Positions 20,949-29,655 of a stretch of 40,152 bases of DNA are shown here, piece by piece. A model generated the notes under the pieces. That model was given only the letters and a program-made list of their open reading frames with translations. It searched no databases and was not told where the DNA came from. Location: IMG/VR virus record IMGVR_UViG_3300048597_000667, positions 1 through 40,152 of that record, one strand, 5' to 3'. The stretch is from a virus. Made by a program: the position numbers and the translations under genes. Each line of letters opens with the position of its first letter. Positions within the stretch are counted from its first letter, which is position 1.

Positions 20949-21297
20949 CGCGATCCGCGACGTACTCTGCAACGCGGTGGTTGATGCGCTGGATACTGGC
21001 GGGGCAGGCACGCTGGAGTTCCAGACCTCTGGCAATGTCGAGGTTGCAACGCTTACGTTCAGCGCAACGGCATTCGGTGCAGCAAGCAGTGGCACAGCTA
21101 CGGCCAACTCGATTACCAGCGACACAAGCGCGACTGGTGGCACAGTAGCCAAGTTCGTCGCCAAGTCTGGCGCTGGCACAACGATCTTTAGTGGCGCTGT
21201 GTCCACATCGGGCAGCGATATCAACCTCTCCAGCCTGGCAATCGGGGTCGGTGATACGGTATCAATCAGTTCGCTCACGTACTCCGCGCCTGCCTGA
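20929..21297 (+). CDS. Putative virion beta protein
   Basis: A 122-residue protein with GAGGAAA before the ATG. The start (MAITHGSAIRDVLCNAVVDAL) and Ser/Thr/Ala-rich beta body are characteristic of small proteins encoded between fibre genes and terminase in many prophages. Probably structural; exact role unknown. Confidence 0.65.
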   Translation: MAITHGSAIRDVLCNAVVDALDTGGAGTLEFQTSGNVEVATLTFSATAFGAASSGTATANSITSDTSATGGTVAKFVAKSGAGTTIFSGAVSTSGSDINLSSLAIGVGDTVSISSLTYSAPA

Positions 21298-21578
21298 TGT
21301 CAGTTCAAACCTTCACAAAAGACCCACAGGCAGAACTTCCCTATTCACTGAATTGGGCAAGCTGGCTTGATGGCGACACGATATCAACCAGCGAATGGGC
21401 CGCGTCCGGATCTGATGATGCGCTTATTGTGGAAAGCGATAGCAACAGTACAACAGTGTCGACAGTGGTTTTATCCGGCGGAACAGTGAATCGAAATTAC
21501 ACCGTTACGAACACCATCACGACCGCTGCGGGCTACACAGACGAACGCTCCATAACTATTCAGGTTAGACAACGATGA
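21297..21578 (+). CDS. Fibre-tail adaptor-like protein
   Basis: A 93-residue protein; the ATG shares a base with the preceding TGA. The order KDPQAELPYSLNWASWLDGD, then STSEWAAS, VVLSGGTVNRNYTVTNTI and DERSITIQV is well known from small phage proteins annotated as fibre or fibre-tail adaptors. Complete length for the family. Confidence 0.75.
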   Translation: MSVQTFTKDPQAELPYSLNWASWLDGDTISTSEWAASGSDDALIVESDSNSTTVSTVVLSGGTVNRNYTVTNTITTAAGYTDERSITIQVRQR

Positions 21579-21754
21579 GGCTTTCCGAGTTGTCAGGAAT
21601 TTATACATACACTTTCAAATGTGTAAAAAAAGTTGACACAAGTGTAAAAAATCCTGACATCGCGGGTCCTTCCCAGCGTTTCAGCGTGCGGGTACGCGGA
21701 CGCGCGGAATTCCGCTAGAGACAAGGGGCCCAATCCCGGGTTTCGACTTCTACC
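21579..21754 (+). other. Gap before terminase, possible cos or promoter region
   Basis: An AT-rich first half contains GTGTAAAAAA twice (about 21621 and 21647), with ACACTTTC-AA-ATGTGT dyad character and a TTGACA. The second half is GC-rich with a GCGGAATTCCGC palindrome. It lies directly before the terminase genes where cos sits in lambda, but no cos sequence can be recognised by eye. Confidence 0.4.
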
Positions 21755-22312
21755 ATGGCCAAGCTCACACCCCATGCAACCGCCGACTTCACAGAGGTCG
21801 GGCTACACGAGGCCGCGGCCATCCTCGGCAAGAGCGTCGTCACGCTGAAGTCGTGGTTCAACCTGGGGTGCCCCGTCATCGAGCGGGGGGGTAAGAGCAA
21901 GAAATGGCGCATCTATCCGGCCGCGGTAATTGCCTGGCGCGAGGACAAGATCGCGCAGGACGCGGTGGGCGACACCCAGAGCCTGGACTATGAAGAGGCC
22001 CGGCGCCGGGAGATGGCGGCAAAGGCCGCGCTGCTGGAATTGGATCTTGCCCAGCGCCGGGGCCAGCTGGTCGAGGTAGAACACATTGCCGACCTGGTCG
22101 GCGAAGAGTACGCAAACGTCCGGGCCCGAATACTGGGACTGCCGACCCGCCTGGCGCCGCAGGTTGCGGGGGTGTCGAGCCTCCCGGAGCTCCGGGCAAT
22201 TATCGAAGCGGGCATCACTGAGGTTTTGGAAGAATTAACGGCCGATGGAATCTATTCAGGCTACGCAAGCGCTACAGAGAGCGATCCAGAAGAAGAGGGC
22301 GGCGAATCTTAA
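21755..22312 (+). CDS. Terminase small subunit, Nu1-like
   Basis: A 185-residue protein. Residues 15-60 form a winged HTH (LHEAAAILGKSVVTLKSWFN, CPVIERGGKSKKWRI) as in lambda gpNu1, which recognises cos. A charged helix (YEEARRREMAAKAALLELDL) and a C-terminal helical region for contact with the large subunit follow. It overlaps the large subunit gene by 68 bases. Presence of an Nu1/gpA pair implies cos-type packaging. Confidence 0.85.
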   Translation: MAKLTPHATADFTEVGLHEAAAILGKSVVTLKSWFNLGCPVIERGGKSKKWRIYPAAVIAWREDKIAQDAVGDTQSLDYEEARRREMAAKAALLELDLAQRRGQLVEVEHIADLVGEEYANVRARILGLPTRLAPQVAGVSSLPELRAIIEAGITEVLEELTADGIYSGYASATESDPEEEGGES

Positions 22313-24110
22313 ACCACCGCCCCGGCTGACAGTCAGCGAGTGGGCTGATACCTTCCGCCGGTTGTCGCCAGAGTCGAGCGCCGAACCCGGCAGGTGGTCA
22401 ACATCCCGGGCCGAATACCAGCGCGGGATCATGGATGCGGTCAGCGATCCGTCGATTGAGACGGTGGTGGTGATGTCCTCCGCCCAGGTCGGCAAGACTG
22501 AGATGCTGAACAACCTGGTCGGGTATCACGTGCACCAGGACCCGGCGCCGATCCTGCTGCTGCAGCCGACGCTCGAGATGGCACAGGCCTGGTCGAAGGA
22601 CCGGCTGGCGCCGATGCTGCGCGATACCCCGTCACTGCGCGGCAGGGTCAGGGCGCCGCGGAGCAAGAACAGCAACAACACGCTGCTGCACAAGGTTTTC
22701 CCGGGTGGCCATATCACCATGGCGGGAAGTAATTCCCCGGCCAGCCTGGCATCGAGGCCGGTGCGGATCGTGCTGTGCGACGAGGTGGACCGGTATCCGG
22801 TATCCGCCGGCACAGAAGGCGACCCGGTCAACCTGGCACGCAAGCGGACGGCGACCTTCTGGAACCGGACAATCATCCTGACCAGCACGCCGACCGTGAA
22901 GGGGGTGTCGCGGGTCGAGATGGAGTTCGGGCAGTCGGACCAGCGGTATTTCTTCGTGCCCTGCCCGCATTGCGGTGCGCACCAGCGACTGGTCTGGTCC
23001 AGCGTCACCTGGCTGAAGGATGAGGCCGGGAAGGGCCTGCCAGAGACGGCGCAGTATGCGTGTGAGCACTGCGCAGGCCTGTGGACCGAAACCGAGCGGC
23101 ACCTGGCGGTGAAGCGCGGCGAGTGGCGAGCCACTGAGCCCACGAAGAACCGGGCGGGCTTCCACCTGTCGGAGCTGTACAGCCCCTGGTCGACGCTGGA
23201 AAGCATGGTCGCCGCCTTTCTGGAAGCGAAGGGCCGGCCCGAGCTGCTCAAGACATGGGTCAACACCAGCCTGGGCGAGACCTGGGAGGAAGAGGGCGAG
23301 ACCGTCGACGGCGTGGGATTGTACGGGCGCCGCGAGAAGTACCCGGCCGCAGTGCCCGAGCGCGCACTGCTACTGACTGCCGGCATCGACGTCCAGCGCG
23401 ACCGGATCGAGATGGAGGTTGTCGCCTGGGGCGAGGGCGAGGAAAGCTGGAACGTCGACTACCGTGTGCTGCCAGGCGATACCGCCCGGCCCGAGGTGTG
23501 GCGGGATCTCGATGACTGCCTGGGCGTGACCTACACGCACGAAACCGGCACAGAGTTCCACATCACCAGCGCGCTGATCGATTCCGGTGACCAGACGACC
23601 ACGGTCTACCAGTTCGTGAAGCCGCGGCAGGGCCGGCGGATCTTCGCCGGTAAGGGTATCGCCGGACCTGGCCGGCCGGTGGTCAAGGTCTCCCGGAAGC
23701 TGAGCGGGAAGAAGTCGCGGGACGTGGATCTGTACCAGGTCGGTGTCGACGACGCCAAGGGGATCATCTACGCCCGTCTGGCGATCGAAGAGGCCGGCCC
23801 CGGATATTGTCACTTTCCGATGGAGCGGGATGCCGAATTCTTCGCCCAGCTCACGGCTGAAAAGCTGATGACAAAGTTCTACAAGGGCTATCCGCGCAAG
23901 GAGTGGGTCAAGACCCGGCCGCGCAATGAGGCGCTGGATTGCCGGGTGTTGGCCTTTGCCGCGCTCAAGATACTGAATCCGGTCTGGTCCGCCATCGAAA
24001 AGCGCGTGAACAAGAAGCCGGTGGAGAAGAAGGAACCGGAGCTGCGGCGGACCACGCAAAAGCCGCGCCCGATGCGCAAAAAACGAAACTGGGCCACTGA
24101 TCTGGGCTGA
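22245..24110 (+). CDS. Terminase large subunit, gpA family
   Basis: A 621-residue packaging motor and nuclease of the phage lambda gpA type. Walker A-like SSAQVGKTE lies at about 78-86, a Walker B IVLCDEVDRY near 180, and a TSTP coupling motif follows. A Cys-containing element (CPHCGAHQRL, then CEHCAG) is typical of the family. LTAGIDVQRDRIE opens the nuclease domain; further acidic positions lie in LIDSGDQT and NEALDC. Length is normal. It overlaps the small subunit, indicating coupled synthesis. Confidence 0.95.
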   Translation: MESIQATQALQRAIQKKRAANLKPPPRLTVSEWADTFRRLSPESSAEPGRWSTSRAEYQRGIMDAVSDPSIETVVVMSSAQVGKTEMLNNLVGYHVHQDPAPILLLQPTLEMAQAWSKDRLAPMLRDTPSLRGRVRAPRSKNSNNTLLHKVFPGGHITMAGSNSPASLASRPVRIVLCDEVDRYPVSAGTEGDPVNLARKRTATFWNRTIILTSTPTVKGVSRVEMEFGQSDQRYFFVPCPHCGAHQRLVWSSVTWLKDEAGKGLPETAQYACEHCAGLWTETERHLAVKRGEWRATEPTKNRAGFHLSELYSPWSTLESMVAAFLEAKGRPELLKTWVNTSLGETWEEEGETVDGVGLYGRREKYPAAVPERALLLTAGIDVQRDRIEMEVVAWGEGEESWNVDYRVLPGDTARPEVWRDLDDCLGVTYTHETGTEFHITSALIDSGDQTTTVYQFVKPRQGRRIFAGKGIAGPGRPVVKVSRKLSGKKSRDVDLYQVGVDDAKGIIYARLAIEEAGPGYCHFPMERDAEFFAQLTAEKLMTKFYKGYPRKEWVKTRPRNEALDCRVLAFAALKILNPVWSAIEKRVNKKPVEKKEPELRRTTQKPRPMRKKRNWATDLG

Positions 24111-24129
24111 CCAGTCAGTGAGTGTATGC

Positions 24130-24151
24130 GGTCACTTCGGTGGCCTTTTTT
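24130..24151 (+). terminator. Terminator or attenuator after terminase
   Basis: GGTCAC-TTCG-GTGGCC hairpin with a UUCG tetraloop and six T, in the gap between terminase and the next gene. Since late genes continue, it may attenuate or be bypassed by Q-modified polymerase. Confidence 0.75.
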
Positions 24152-24164
24152 ATGGGCGGACGAA

Positions 24165-24749
24165 ATGCAGAACCAGTTCGATAATTATCCGGATGCAGTG
24201 CCGGCGGAGCTACCGGCCGGCAGCCGGTGGGCGTGGTCCCGGTCCGACATCACTGCGGTATACCCGACGACAGCATATACCCTGAAGTTCCGTTTCAGCC
24301 TGCTGATCGAACCCTACACGATGGAAGAGATCACGGCGGGCAAGGTGTCCAGCGCGCACGTGGTCACGGTTTCACACGACAGCACCGGCGGCTATGCCGT
24401 GGGCGAGTACACCTGGCAGGCGGTGGTCGTCCGGGATTCCGACAGCGAGGAAGTGGTCGTCGACTCCGGTCTGGTCACTGTCCTGGCGGATATCGGGGCC
24501 AATCCTGGCATTGCATCGAGCTGGGTATACCAGACGCTCCTGGCGATCCGCGCGAACCTGCAGGCACAGGCCTCCAGCGCACAGCTTCGGATATTGATCA
24601 ACGGCCGCGAGCTGCAGAACCGGACTTATACCGAACTGCTGGAGCTGGAGCGGGACTTTGCACGTCGCTGGCAGGCAGAACGGCGCGCCCTTGATCGTAA
24701 GGCGGGCCGCTCTCCCGGTGGCCGGGTGCTCGTGAAGATGAGCGCCTGA
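24165..24749 (+). CDS. gpW-like head-tail joining protein with N-terminal domain
   Basis: A 194-residue protein; the ATG at 24165 is preferred over 24126, which would lie before the terminator. The last 55 residues (LRILINGRELQNRTYTELLE, then Arg-rich helix and GRVLVKM) match the gpW pattern, and the position between terminase and portal is that of lambda W. The first 130 residues are an added beta-rich domain (YPTTAYTLKFRF, EYTWQAVVVRDSDSE), seemingly an immunoglobulin-like fold. Such a fusion would link a decoration or adsorption domain to the connector. Confidence 0.65.
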   Translation: MQNQFDNYPDAVPAELPAGSRWAWSRSDITAVYPTTAYTLKFRFSLLIEPYTMEEITAGKVSSAHVVTVSHDSTGGYAVGEYTWQAVVVRDSDSEEVVVDSGLVTVLADIGANPGIASSWVYQTLLAIRANLQAQASSAQLRILINGRELQNRTYTELLELERDFARRWQAERRALDRKAGRSPGGRVLVKMSA

Positions 24750-24750
24750 C

Positions 24751-26232
24751 ATGGGCTTTTTTGATCTGTTCCGCAGCCCGGCACCCGTTGTAGAGCGCTC
24801 GATGGCGCCAAACCCGCACCGCAACCCGCGCGTGCGCAGCGGCTTTTTCAGCACCGAGGTAAACCGGCTGCTGCACGGCTGGGATACCAGCAGCAATTCG
24901 ATTGATTACTACCTGCGCGGCGAGCTCACCGGCCTGCGCGCGCGGTCGCGAAAGATGGTGCGCGCGAACCCTTACGGGAAGCGCTTCATCGCAATGATCA
25001 AAAGCAATGTGGTCGGCCCGAACGGGGTGACGATCCAGGCGCAGACCACGCGATTCAGGCAAAACGAAGGGCTGGTGCTGGACACCCGGGCCAATGAGGC
25101 GATCGAGGCCGCGTTCCTGGACTGGGCCCTGTATCACTGCGACTACACCGGGAAGTCGACCTGGATCGACCTGCAAAACATGGCGATCAGCTGCGCGGCG
25201 CAGGATGGCGAGTTTCTGTTCCGCAAGATGTACGCCGGCAAATACGGGTATCAGCTGAAGTGCATCGACCCCGAGCTGCTGGACATCCAGAAAAACGAGA
25301 AAACGAAAAACGGCGAGATTCGCCTCGGCGTGGAATACAACGCCGCGGGCCGCGCGATCAATTACTGGTTTCGTGAGCTGAACAGCGGACTGTACAACTC
25401 CGGGAAGTCGATCGCAGTCCCGGCCGGCCAGATCATTCACGGGTTCATCAGTGAGTGGCCAGACCAGTCGCGCGGCGCACCCTGGATGCACGCCAGCCTG
25501 GAGCGTGGCAAGCACCTGGAGAAATACGAAGAGGCCGCGATCGTCAAGGCGCGGTCCACCGCTGCTACCTTCGGGGTGATGACGTCGAACGGCGGCGAAG
25601 ACTCCTATGCCGGCGATGAGGATGCGGGCGACGGCGTGACGCTGGACCAGTACGAGGCCGGGACCATCAAGGACATCGGCGATCGGACGTTCCAGAACGT
25701 CGACAGCTCCTACCCGCACCAGATGTATGCGGCGTTTGTGAAAAGCCAGCTGCAGGGTATCGCCTCTGGCCTGGGCATTTCGTACCACTCGCTCGCCAAT
25801 GACCTGGAGGGCGTGAACTACTCCAGCATTCGCGCCGGGGTGCTGGAGGATCGCGAGGTATTCAAGGGCCTGCAGAACTGGTTCATCCGGTCGCTGGTCC
25901 GCCCGGTGTACGACGACTGGCTGGTGTTCGCGCTCACAAAGCAGGCCATAAAGATCGGCACCGTGCCGCTGTCGCGAGACGTGAACGACTACCGCGGCGC
26001 GCATTACCAGGGGCGGCGCTGGGCATGGGTTGACCCACAGAAAGATGGCGCCGCCAACAAGCTGGCGATCGATGAGCGGCTGAAGTCGCGCAGCCAGATC
26101 ATGCGCGACGCGGGCGACGATCCCGAATCGACCTGGCTGGAAATCCAGCGCGAGGAACAACTGCTCGAGAAGCTGGGCATCCAGCCCATCGTGAAAGAAC
26201 AACAACCCGTCGAGGATAAAGCCGATGAGTGA
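24751..26232 (+). CDS. Portal protein, lambda gpB family
   Basis: A 493-residue portal that forms the dodecameric DNA gate of the head. The N-terminal LRARSRKMVRANPYGKRFI, then VVGPNGVTIQ, DGEFLFRKMY, LKCIDPELLD, and later GISYHSLANDLEGVNYSSIR are hallmark segments of the lambda portal family. Length and position after W are normal. Its stop lies eight bases inside the next gene. Confidence 0.95.
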   Translation: MGFFDLFRSPAPVVERSMAPNPHRNPRVRSGFFSTEVNRLLHGWDTSSNSIDYYLRGELTGLRARSRKMVRANPYGKRFIAMIKSNVVGPNGVTIQAQTTRFRQNEGLVLDTRANEAIEAAFLDWALYHCDYTGKSTWIDLQNMAISCAAQDGEFLFRKMYAGKYGYQLKCIDPELLDIQKNEKTKNGEIRLGVEYNAAGRAINYWFRELNSGLYNSGKSIAVPAGQIIHGFISEWPDQSRGAPWMHASLERGKHLEKYEEAAIVKARSTAATFGVMTSNGGEDSYAGDEDAGDGVTLDQYEAGTIKDIGDRTFQNVDSSYPHQMYAAFVKSQLQGIASGLGISYHSLANDLEGVNYSSIRAGVLEDREVFKGLQNWFIRSLVRPVYDDWLVFALTKQAIKIGTVPLSRDVNDYRGAHYQGRRWAWVDPQKDGAANKLAIDERLKSRSQIMRDAGDDPESTWLEIQREEQLLEKLGIQPIVKEQQPVEDKADE

Positions 26233-28072
26233 CCACAAGAAAGACATGGAGGGCGCGCTGGAGCGCAGCTTCTCCATTCAGGAGCGCGCCATCGATGAAG
26301 AGGCCCGCACCGTAGAAATCGCCTTCAGCTCCGAGGAACCGTACGAACGGTACTTCGGGACGGAGGTGCTCGACCATAACCCGCAAAGCGTGAGGCTTGA
26401 CCGGCTGAAAACCGGCGCTGCGGTTTTGGTGAACCACGACACCGGCGATCAGGTCGGCGTTGTGGAATCTGCTCGCATCGATGCGGACAAGAAGGGGCGG
26501 GCTGTAATCCGCTTCTCCAAGTCCGCGCGAGGGCAGGAAATCTTTCAGGACGTACAAGACGGCATCCGGGGGCTGGTAAGTGTGGGCTATCGAGTCCACA
26601 AGTACAGCGTTCAGGAGCGCAAGGGGCAATCCGATCTGGTCACTGTGACCGATTGGGAACCCTACGAGCTCTCCATCGTTGCCATCCCAGCCGACGCATC
26701 TGTCGGCGTCGGGCGTTCTGCGAATACAACTGAAACCGCACCAACCATTAGACAAGAGGCAACAGCCATGAGTGAAGCAAACCCGGTCGCACAGGAGACC
26801 AAAACCCCTGTATTCGACGAGTCCGCAGAGCGGTCCCGCATCCGTACCGAAGAAGTCAAGCGCCGCAGCAACATCGATGCGCTGGCTGACAAGTACGAGC
26901 TCCCCGAGCTGGGCCGTCAGGCCGTCATCGAGGGCTGGGAAGTTCCCCAGTTCAACGAGAAGGCGCTGGAAGAGATCGGCAAACGCAACAACGCGGCTCG
27001 TGAGAAGTCCAAGCACGACGGCAACGTGGATCTGTCCAACAAGGACCAGAAGCGCTTTAGCATCGTGCGCCTGATGGACGCGCTTTCCAACCCGAACGAC
27101 CGCGCGGCTCGTGAGCGTGGCGCGTTTGAGCTGGAAGTTTCGGCGGCCGCCCAGCGCGGTTTCGGCGGCGACTTCAAGTGCCGGGGTGAGTTCGTGCCCG
27201 CGTCATTTATGATGATGGCTCGTGACCTGTCGGCGGGCACGGCAACGGACGGCGCCGAGCTGGTGGCGTCCAACCTGCTGGCTGGTAGCTACATCGAGGC
27301 CCTGCGCAATAACATGTCGATGATGAAAATGGGTATCACCTTGCTGCCAGGCCTGATCGGCAACGCGGAAATCCCGCGTCAGACCAGCGGCGCAGCGGCG
27401 ACATGGATCAGCGCCGAGGATGGCGATTCTACCGAGGGCGAAGCACAGTTCGACCAGGTGACGCTGGCGCCGAAGGACCTTGCGTGCCACACCGAAGTCA
27501 CCCGTAGGCTGTTGATGCAGTCCACTCCTGCAATCGAGGGGATCGTGATGCGCGACCTGGCCATTGCCCAGGCACTGGGCATCGACCTGGCTGTGCTGTA
27601 CGGCTCCGCTTCCAGCGGCCAGCCGCGCGGCATCAAGAACCAGACCGCCGTGAACACGCTGGACCTGGCCGCTGCTGCCCCGACCTACGCGGAAATCATC
27701 CAGATCGTGAAAAAAGTCCTGGAAGACAACGCGCTGATGGGTTCTTTGGGATGGATGATCTCGCCCGCAGGTTGGGAAGACCTTTGCACCACGCCGAAGC
27801 AAGGCTCTGGTGTTGAAGGCAACTTCATCCTGGGTGACAACGGCAAGATCGCAGGCTACGGTTATGGGGTCTCCAACCAGGTCACTGCTGAAGAATACTT
27901 CTTCGGCGACTGGTCGCAGGTGTTGCTGGGCGAGTGGGGCGGCATGGAAATCAATGTCGACCCGTACACCCACAGCCTGAAAGGGAAGATCCGCTACATC
28001 ATGTTTAAGACTGTCGATGTGGCGGTGCGTCATCCTGAGTCCTTCTGCTACGCCCACGACGGCATAGCCTAA
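26225..28072 (+). CDS. Fused prohead protease and HK97-fold major capsid protein
   Basis: A 615-residue fusion. Residues 1-165 are an HK97-type prohead serine protease with His in VLVNHD and Ser in GLVSVGY. Residues about 182-290 are a charged helical stretch serving as scaffold (delta-like). From about 300 on is an HK97-fold capsid subunit (VPASFMMMARDLSAG, then AEIPRQTSGAAATWI, GWMISPAGWED). An internal ATG at 26768 with AAGAGGCAACAGCC upstream starts exactly at the scaffold-capsid part, so the capsid may also be made alone. Confidence 0.9.
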   Translation: MSDHKKDMEGALERSFSIQERAIDEEARTVEIAFSSEEPYERYFGTEVLDHNPQSVRLDRLKTGAAVLVNHDTGDQVGVVESARIDADKKGRAVIRFSKSARGQEIFQDVQDGIRGLVSVGYRVHKYSVQERKGQSDLVTVTDWEPYELSIVAIPADASVGVGRSANTTETAPTIRQEATAMSEANPVAQETKTPVFDESAERSRIRTEEVKRRSNIDALADKYELPELGRQAVIEGWEVPQFNEKALEEIGKRNNAAREKSKHDGNVDLSNKDQKRFSIVRLMDALSNPNDRAARERGAFELEVSAAAQRGFGGDFKCRGEFVPASFMMMARDLSAGTATDGAELVASNLLAGSYIEALRNNMSMMKMGITLLPGLIGNAEIPRQTSGAAATWISAEDGDSTEGEAQFDQVTLAPKDLACHTEVTRRLLMQSTPAIEGIVMRDLAIAQALGIDLAVLYGSASSGQPRGIKNQTAVNTLDLAAAAPTYAEIIQIVKKVLEDNALMGSLGWMISPAGWEDLCTTPKQGSGVEGNFILGDNGKIAGYGYGVSNQVTAEEYFFGDWSQVLLGEWGGMEINVDPYTHSLKGKIRYIMFKTVDVAVRHPESFCYAHDGIA

Positions 28073-28079
28073 GCCACCC

Positions 28080-28101
28080 ACAGGGGGCCTCCGGGCCCCC
28101 T
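28080..28101 (+). terminator. GC-rich hairpin after capsid gene
   Basis: AGGGGGC-CTCCG-GGCCCCCT hairpin with no clear T run. It may stabilise the capsid message or act as a weak terminator. Confidence 0.5.
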
Positions 28102-28120
28102 ATCCCTTGAGGGTTCAAAC

Positions 28121-28519
28121 ATGAATATCAGTCAAATGAACGTCGTGGAACTGGCGCCGATGGCCGTTCGCACGTCGACCCTGACGGGCTCTGGCTTCGA
28201 CCTGAGCGCGTATTCTGGGTTCTGTCACGTCATCCTGCAGAGCTCTGCGGCAACGGTCGGCACAAACCCCACGCTGAACGTGAAGCTCCAGCATTGCGAC
28301 ACGTCTGGCGGAAGCTACGAGGACATTACCGGCGCGGCATTCACGCAGGTGACAAATGCTGCAGATACCACGCAGATGATTACCATCAAACCCGACGAGC
28401 TGAAGCCGTATGTGAAGGTTATTGGCACGATCGGTGGCACCAGCACGCCAACCTTCGGCTTCGGGGTGTCTATGGTGGGATGCCTGCAGTCTGGCCGCAA
28501 CAGTTCGCAAGCGGTGTGA
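28121..28519 (+). CDS. Head-associated beta protein
   Basis: A 132-residue protein with a TTGAGGG site before the ATG. It is beta-rich with SGFDLSAYSGFCHVILQSSA, then LKPYVKVIGTIGG. This matches the type of small head-decoration or head-closure-associated protein following capsid genes in gammaproteobacterial prophages. No export signal. Confidence 0.65.
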   Translation: MNISQMNVVELAPMAVRTSTLTGSGFDLSAYSGFCHVILQSSAATVGTNPTLNVKLQHCDTSGGSYEDITGAAFTQVTNAADTTQMITIKPDELKPYVKVIGTIGGTSTPTFGFGVSMVGCLQSGRNSSQAV

Positions 28520-28521
28520 CC

Positions 28522-28755
28522 ATGAAGATCACCATTTTGAAATCCACCGTTTGCGGTGGGCTCCCGGTTAAGCCGGGGGATGTGGTGGAGGCGTCGGCAA
28601 AGGACGCCTTTTATCTCACGGCGACCAAGGCCGCGATCGCCACGCCAGACGAAGAGCTGGCAGACGATGCGCCTGCTGAGCGAAAGACGCGAGGCAACAA
28701 GAAGTCTCCGGTCAATCGTATGGTTGACGAGGACGATCTGGAAACCCGTGACTGA
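28522..28755 (+). CDS. Small head protein
   Basis: A 77-residue protein starting with an ILKSTVCGGLPVKPGDVVEA segment; the C-terminal half is charged (AERKTRGNKKSPVNRM). This follows the pattern of small phage proteins with a KPGDVVE(A/V) core next to head-tail connectors. It overlaps the next start by eight bases. Confidence 0.6.
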   Translation: MKITILKSTVCGGLPVKPGDVVEASAKDAFYLTATKAAIATPDEELADDAPAERKTRGNKKSPVNRMVDEDDLETRD

Positions 28756-29041
28756 TTTTCAGGCGGCGGTTGACGAGGTCTATGCCACCCTGGGGGTGGA
28801 GGCCACGTATACGGACCGGGACGGCGCAACCCAGTGCCTGACGGCCATCATCGAGCACGACCTGCAGCAGTTCGGCAACGTGGCGGACATTGCGGGGAAA
28901 ACGGCCGTGGTGAGTGTGCGCGTCAGTGAGCTGGCGGAAAGGCCCCGGCGCGGCGAGACCTATACGGTCGGCACGACGGTCTACACCGTGGACTCCATCC
29001 CGTATGCCGACGACCTGGAACACCGGGCGCTCGTGACGTGA
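28748..29041 (+). CDS. Head-tail attachment protein, FII-like
   Basis: A 97-residue protein from a GTG at 28748. The layout of an N-terminal helix, central beta strands, then a RRGETYTVGTTVYTVDSIPY motif near the end matches lambda gpFII, which closes the head and joins the tail. Position between head proteins and the Z-like protein agrees. Confidence 0.8.
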   Translation: MTDFQAAVDEVYATLGVEATYTDRDGATQCLTAIIEHDLQQFGNVADIAGKTAVVSVRVSELAERPRRGETYTVGTTVYTVDSIPYADDLEHRALVT

Positions 29042-29655
29042 TCGGGTACAGCGTCGAGGTCGACCAGGACCAGGTTGCCACCGCGCGGTCGCTGTTCGAA
29101 TTCATTGGCGGAAATTCAGCCGATGCGCTTCGGGTGGCGATCAATAAGACAGCGCCGAAGATCAAGACGCTGTCGAGCAGCGAGATCCGCACGCAGGTGC
29201 GTCTGTCAGCCTCCTATGTTGGCGACAAGATCACGATCACCAAGGCCACCAAGCAGAAGCTGGAAGGCCGGATCAAAACCGCATCCCGCGGCCTGTTGCT
29301 GTCGAAGTTTTCGACGGACACGCAAGTGGCGGGCGAAAAGGTCTCCTGGCTGCTGCCACCGCCGATGCCGCCCCGGGGGATTAAGGTCAAGGTCAAGCCC
29401 AGCGGCACAACGAAGTCGCCGGGGCCCACCACGTTTTACATGGTGCTGCCAATCAGTCGGGCACTGGCCATCGTGAAGCGAAAAACGACGCCGGGGCCGC
29501 GGGGCGGGAACATTGATGTTCTGTATGGCCCGAGCATTTCGCAGGTTTTCAGCGATGTGCGCCAGGATGTTCTGCCCGCGGCGGGCAAGGAGCTGACGGC
29601 GCAGCTGCTGGACGCGATGCGCTACCTGTTAGTGAAACAATACCCGGTCGAATAA
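29038..29655 (+). CDS. Minor tail protein Z-like
   Basis: A 205-residue protein from a GTG in a GTGA overlap. DALRVAINKTAPKIKTLSS and VRLSASYVGDKI, later YMVLPISRALAIV and a C-terminal helix (QLLDAMRYLL), are typical of the gpZ/HK97 gp10-like tail completion family. It lies between FII-like and U-like genes, as in lambda. Confidence 0.8.
   Translation: MIGYSVEVDQDQVATARSLFEFIGGNSADALRVAINKTAPKIKTLSSSEIRTQVRLSASYVGDKITITKATKQKLEGRIKTASRGLLLSKFSTDTQVAGEKVSWLLPPPMPPRGIKVKVKPSGTTKSPGPTTFYMVLPISRALAIVKRKTTPGPRGGNIDVLYGPSISQVFSDVRQDVLPAAGKELTAQLLDAMRYLLVKQYPVE

Noticed and set aside
22526-24059. Minus-strand open frames opposite the terminase gene
   Set aside because: Shadows of the gpA frame, low-complexity Arg/Ser-rich translations.
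24598-26277. Long minus-strand open frame opposite the portal gene
   Set aside because: An antisense shadow of a GC-rich, clearly coding gene; no ribosome site and no recognisable protein.
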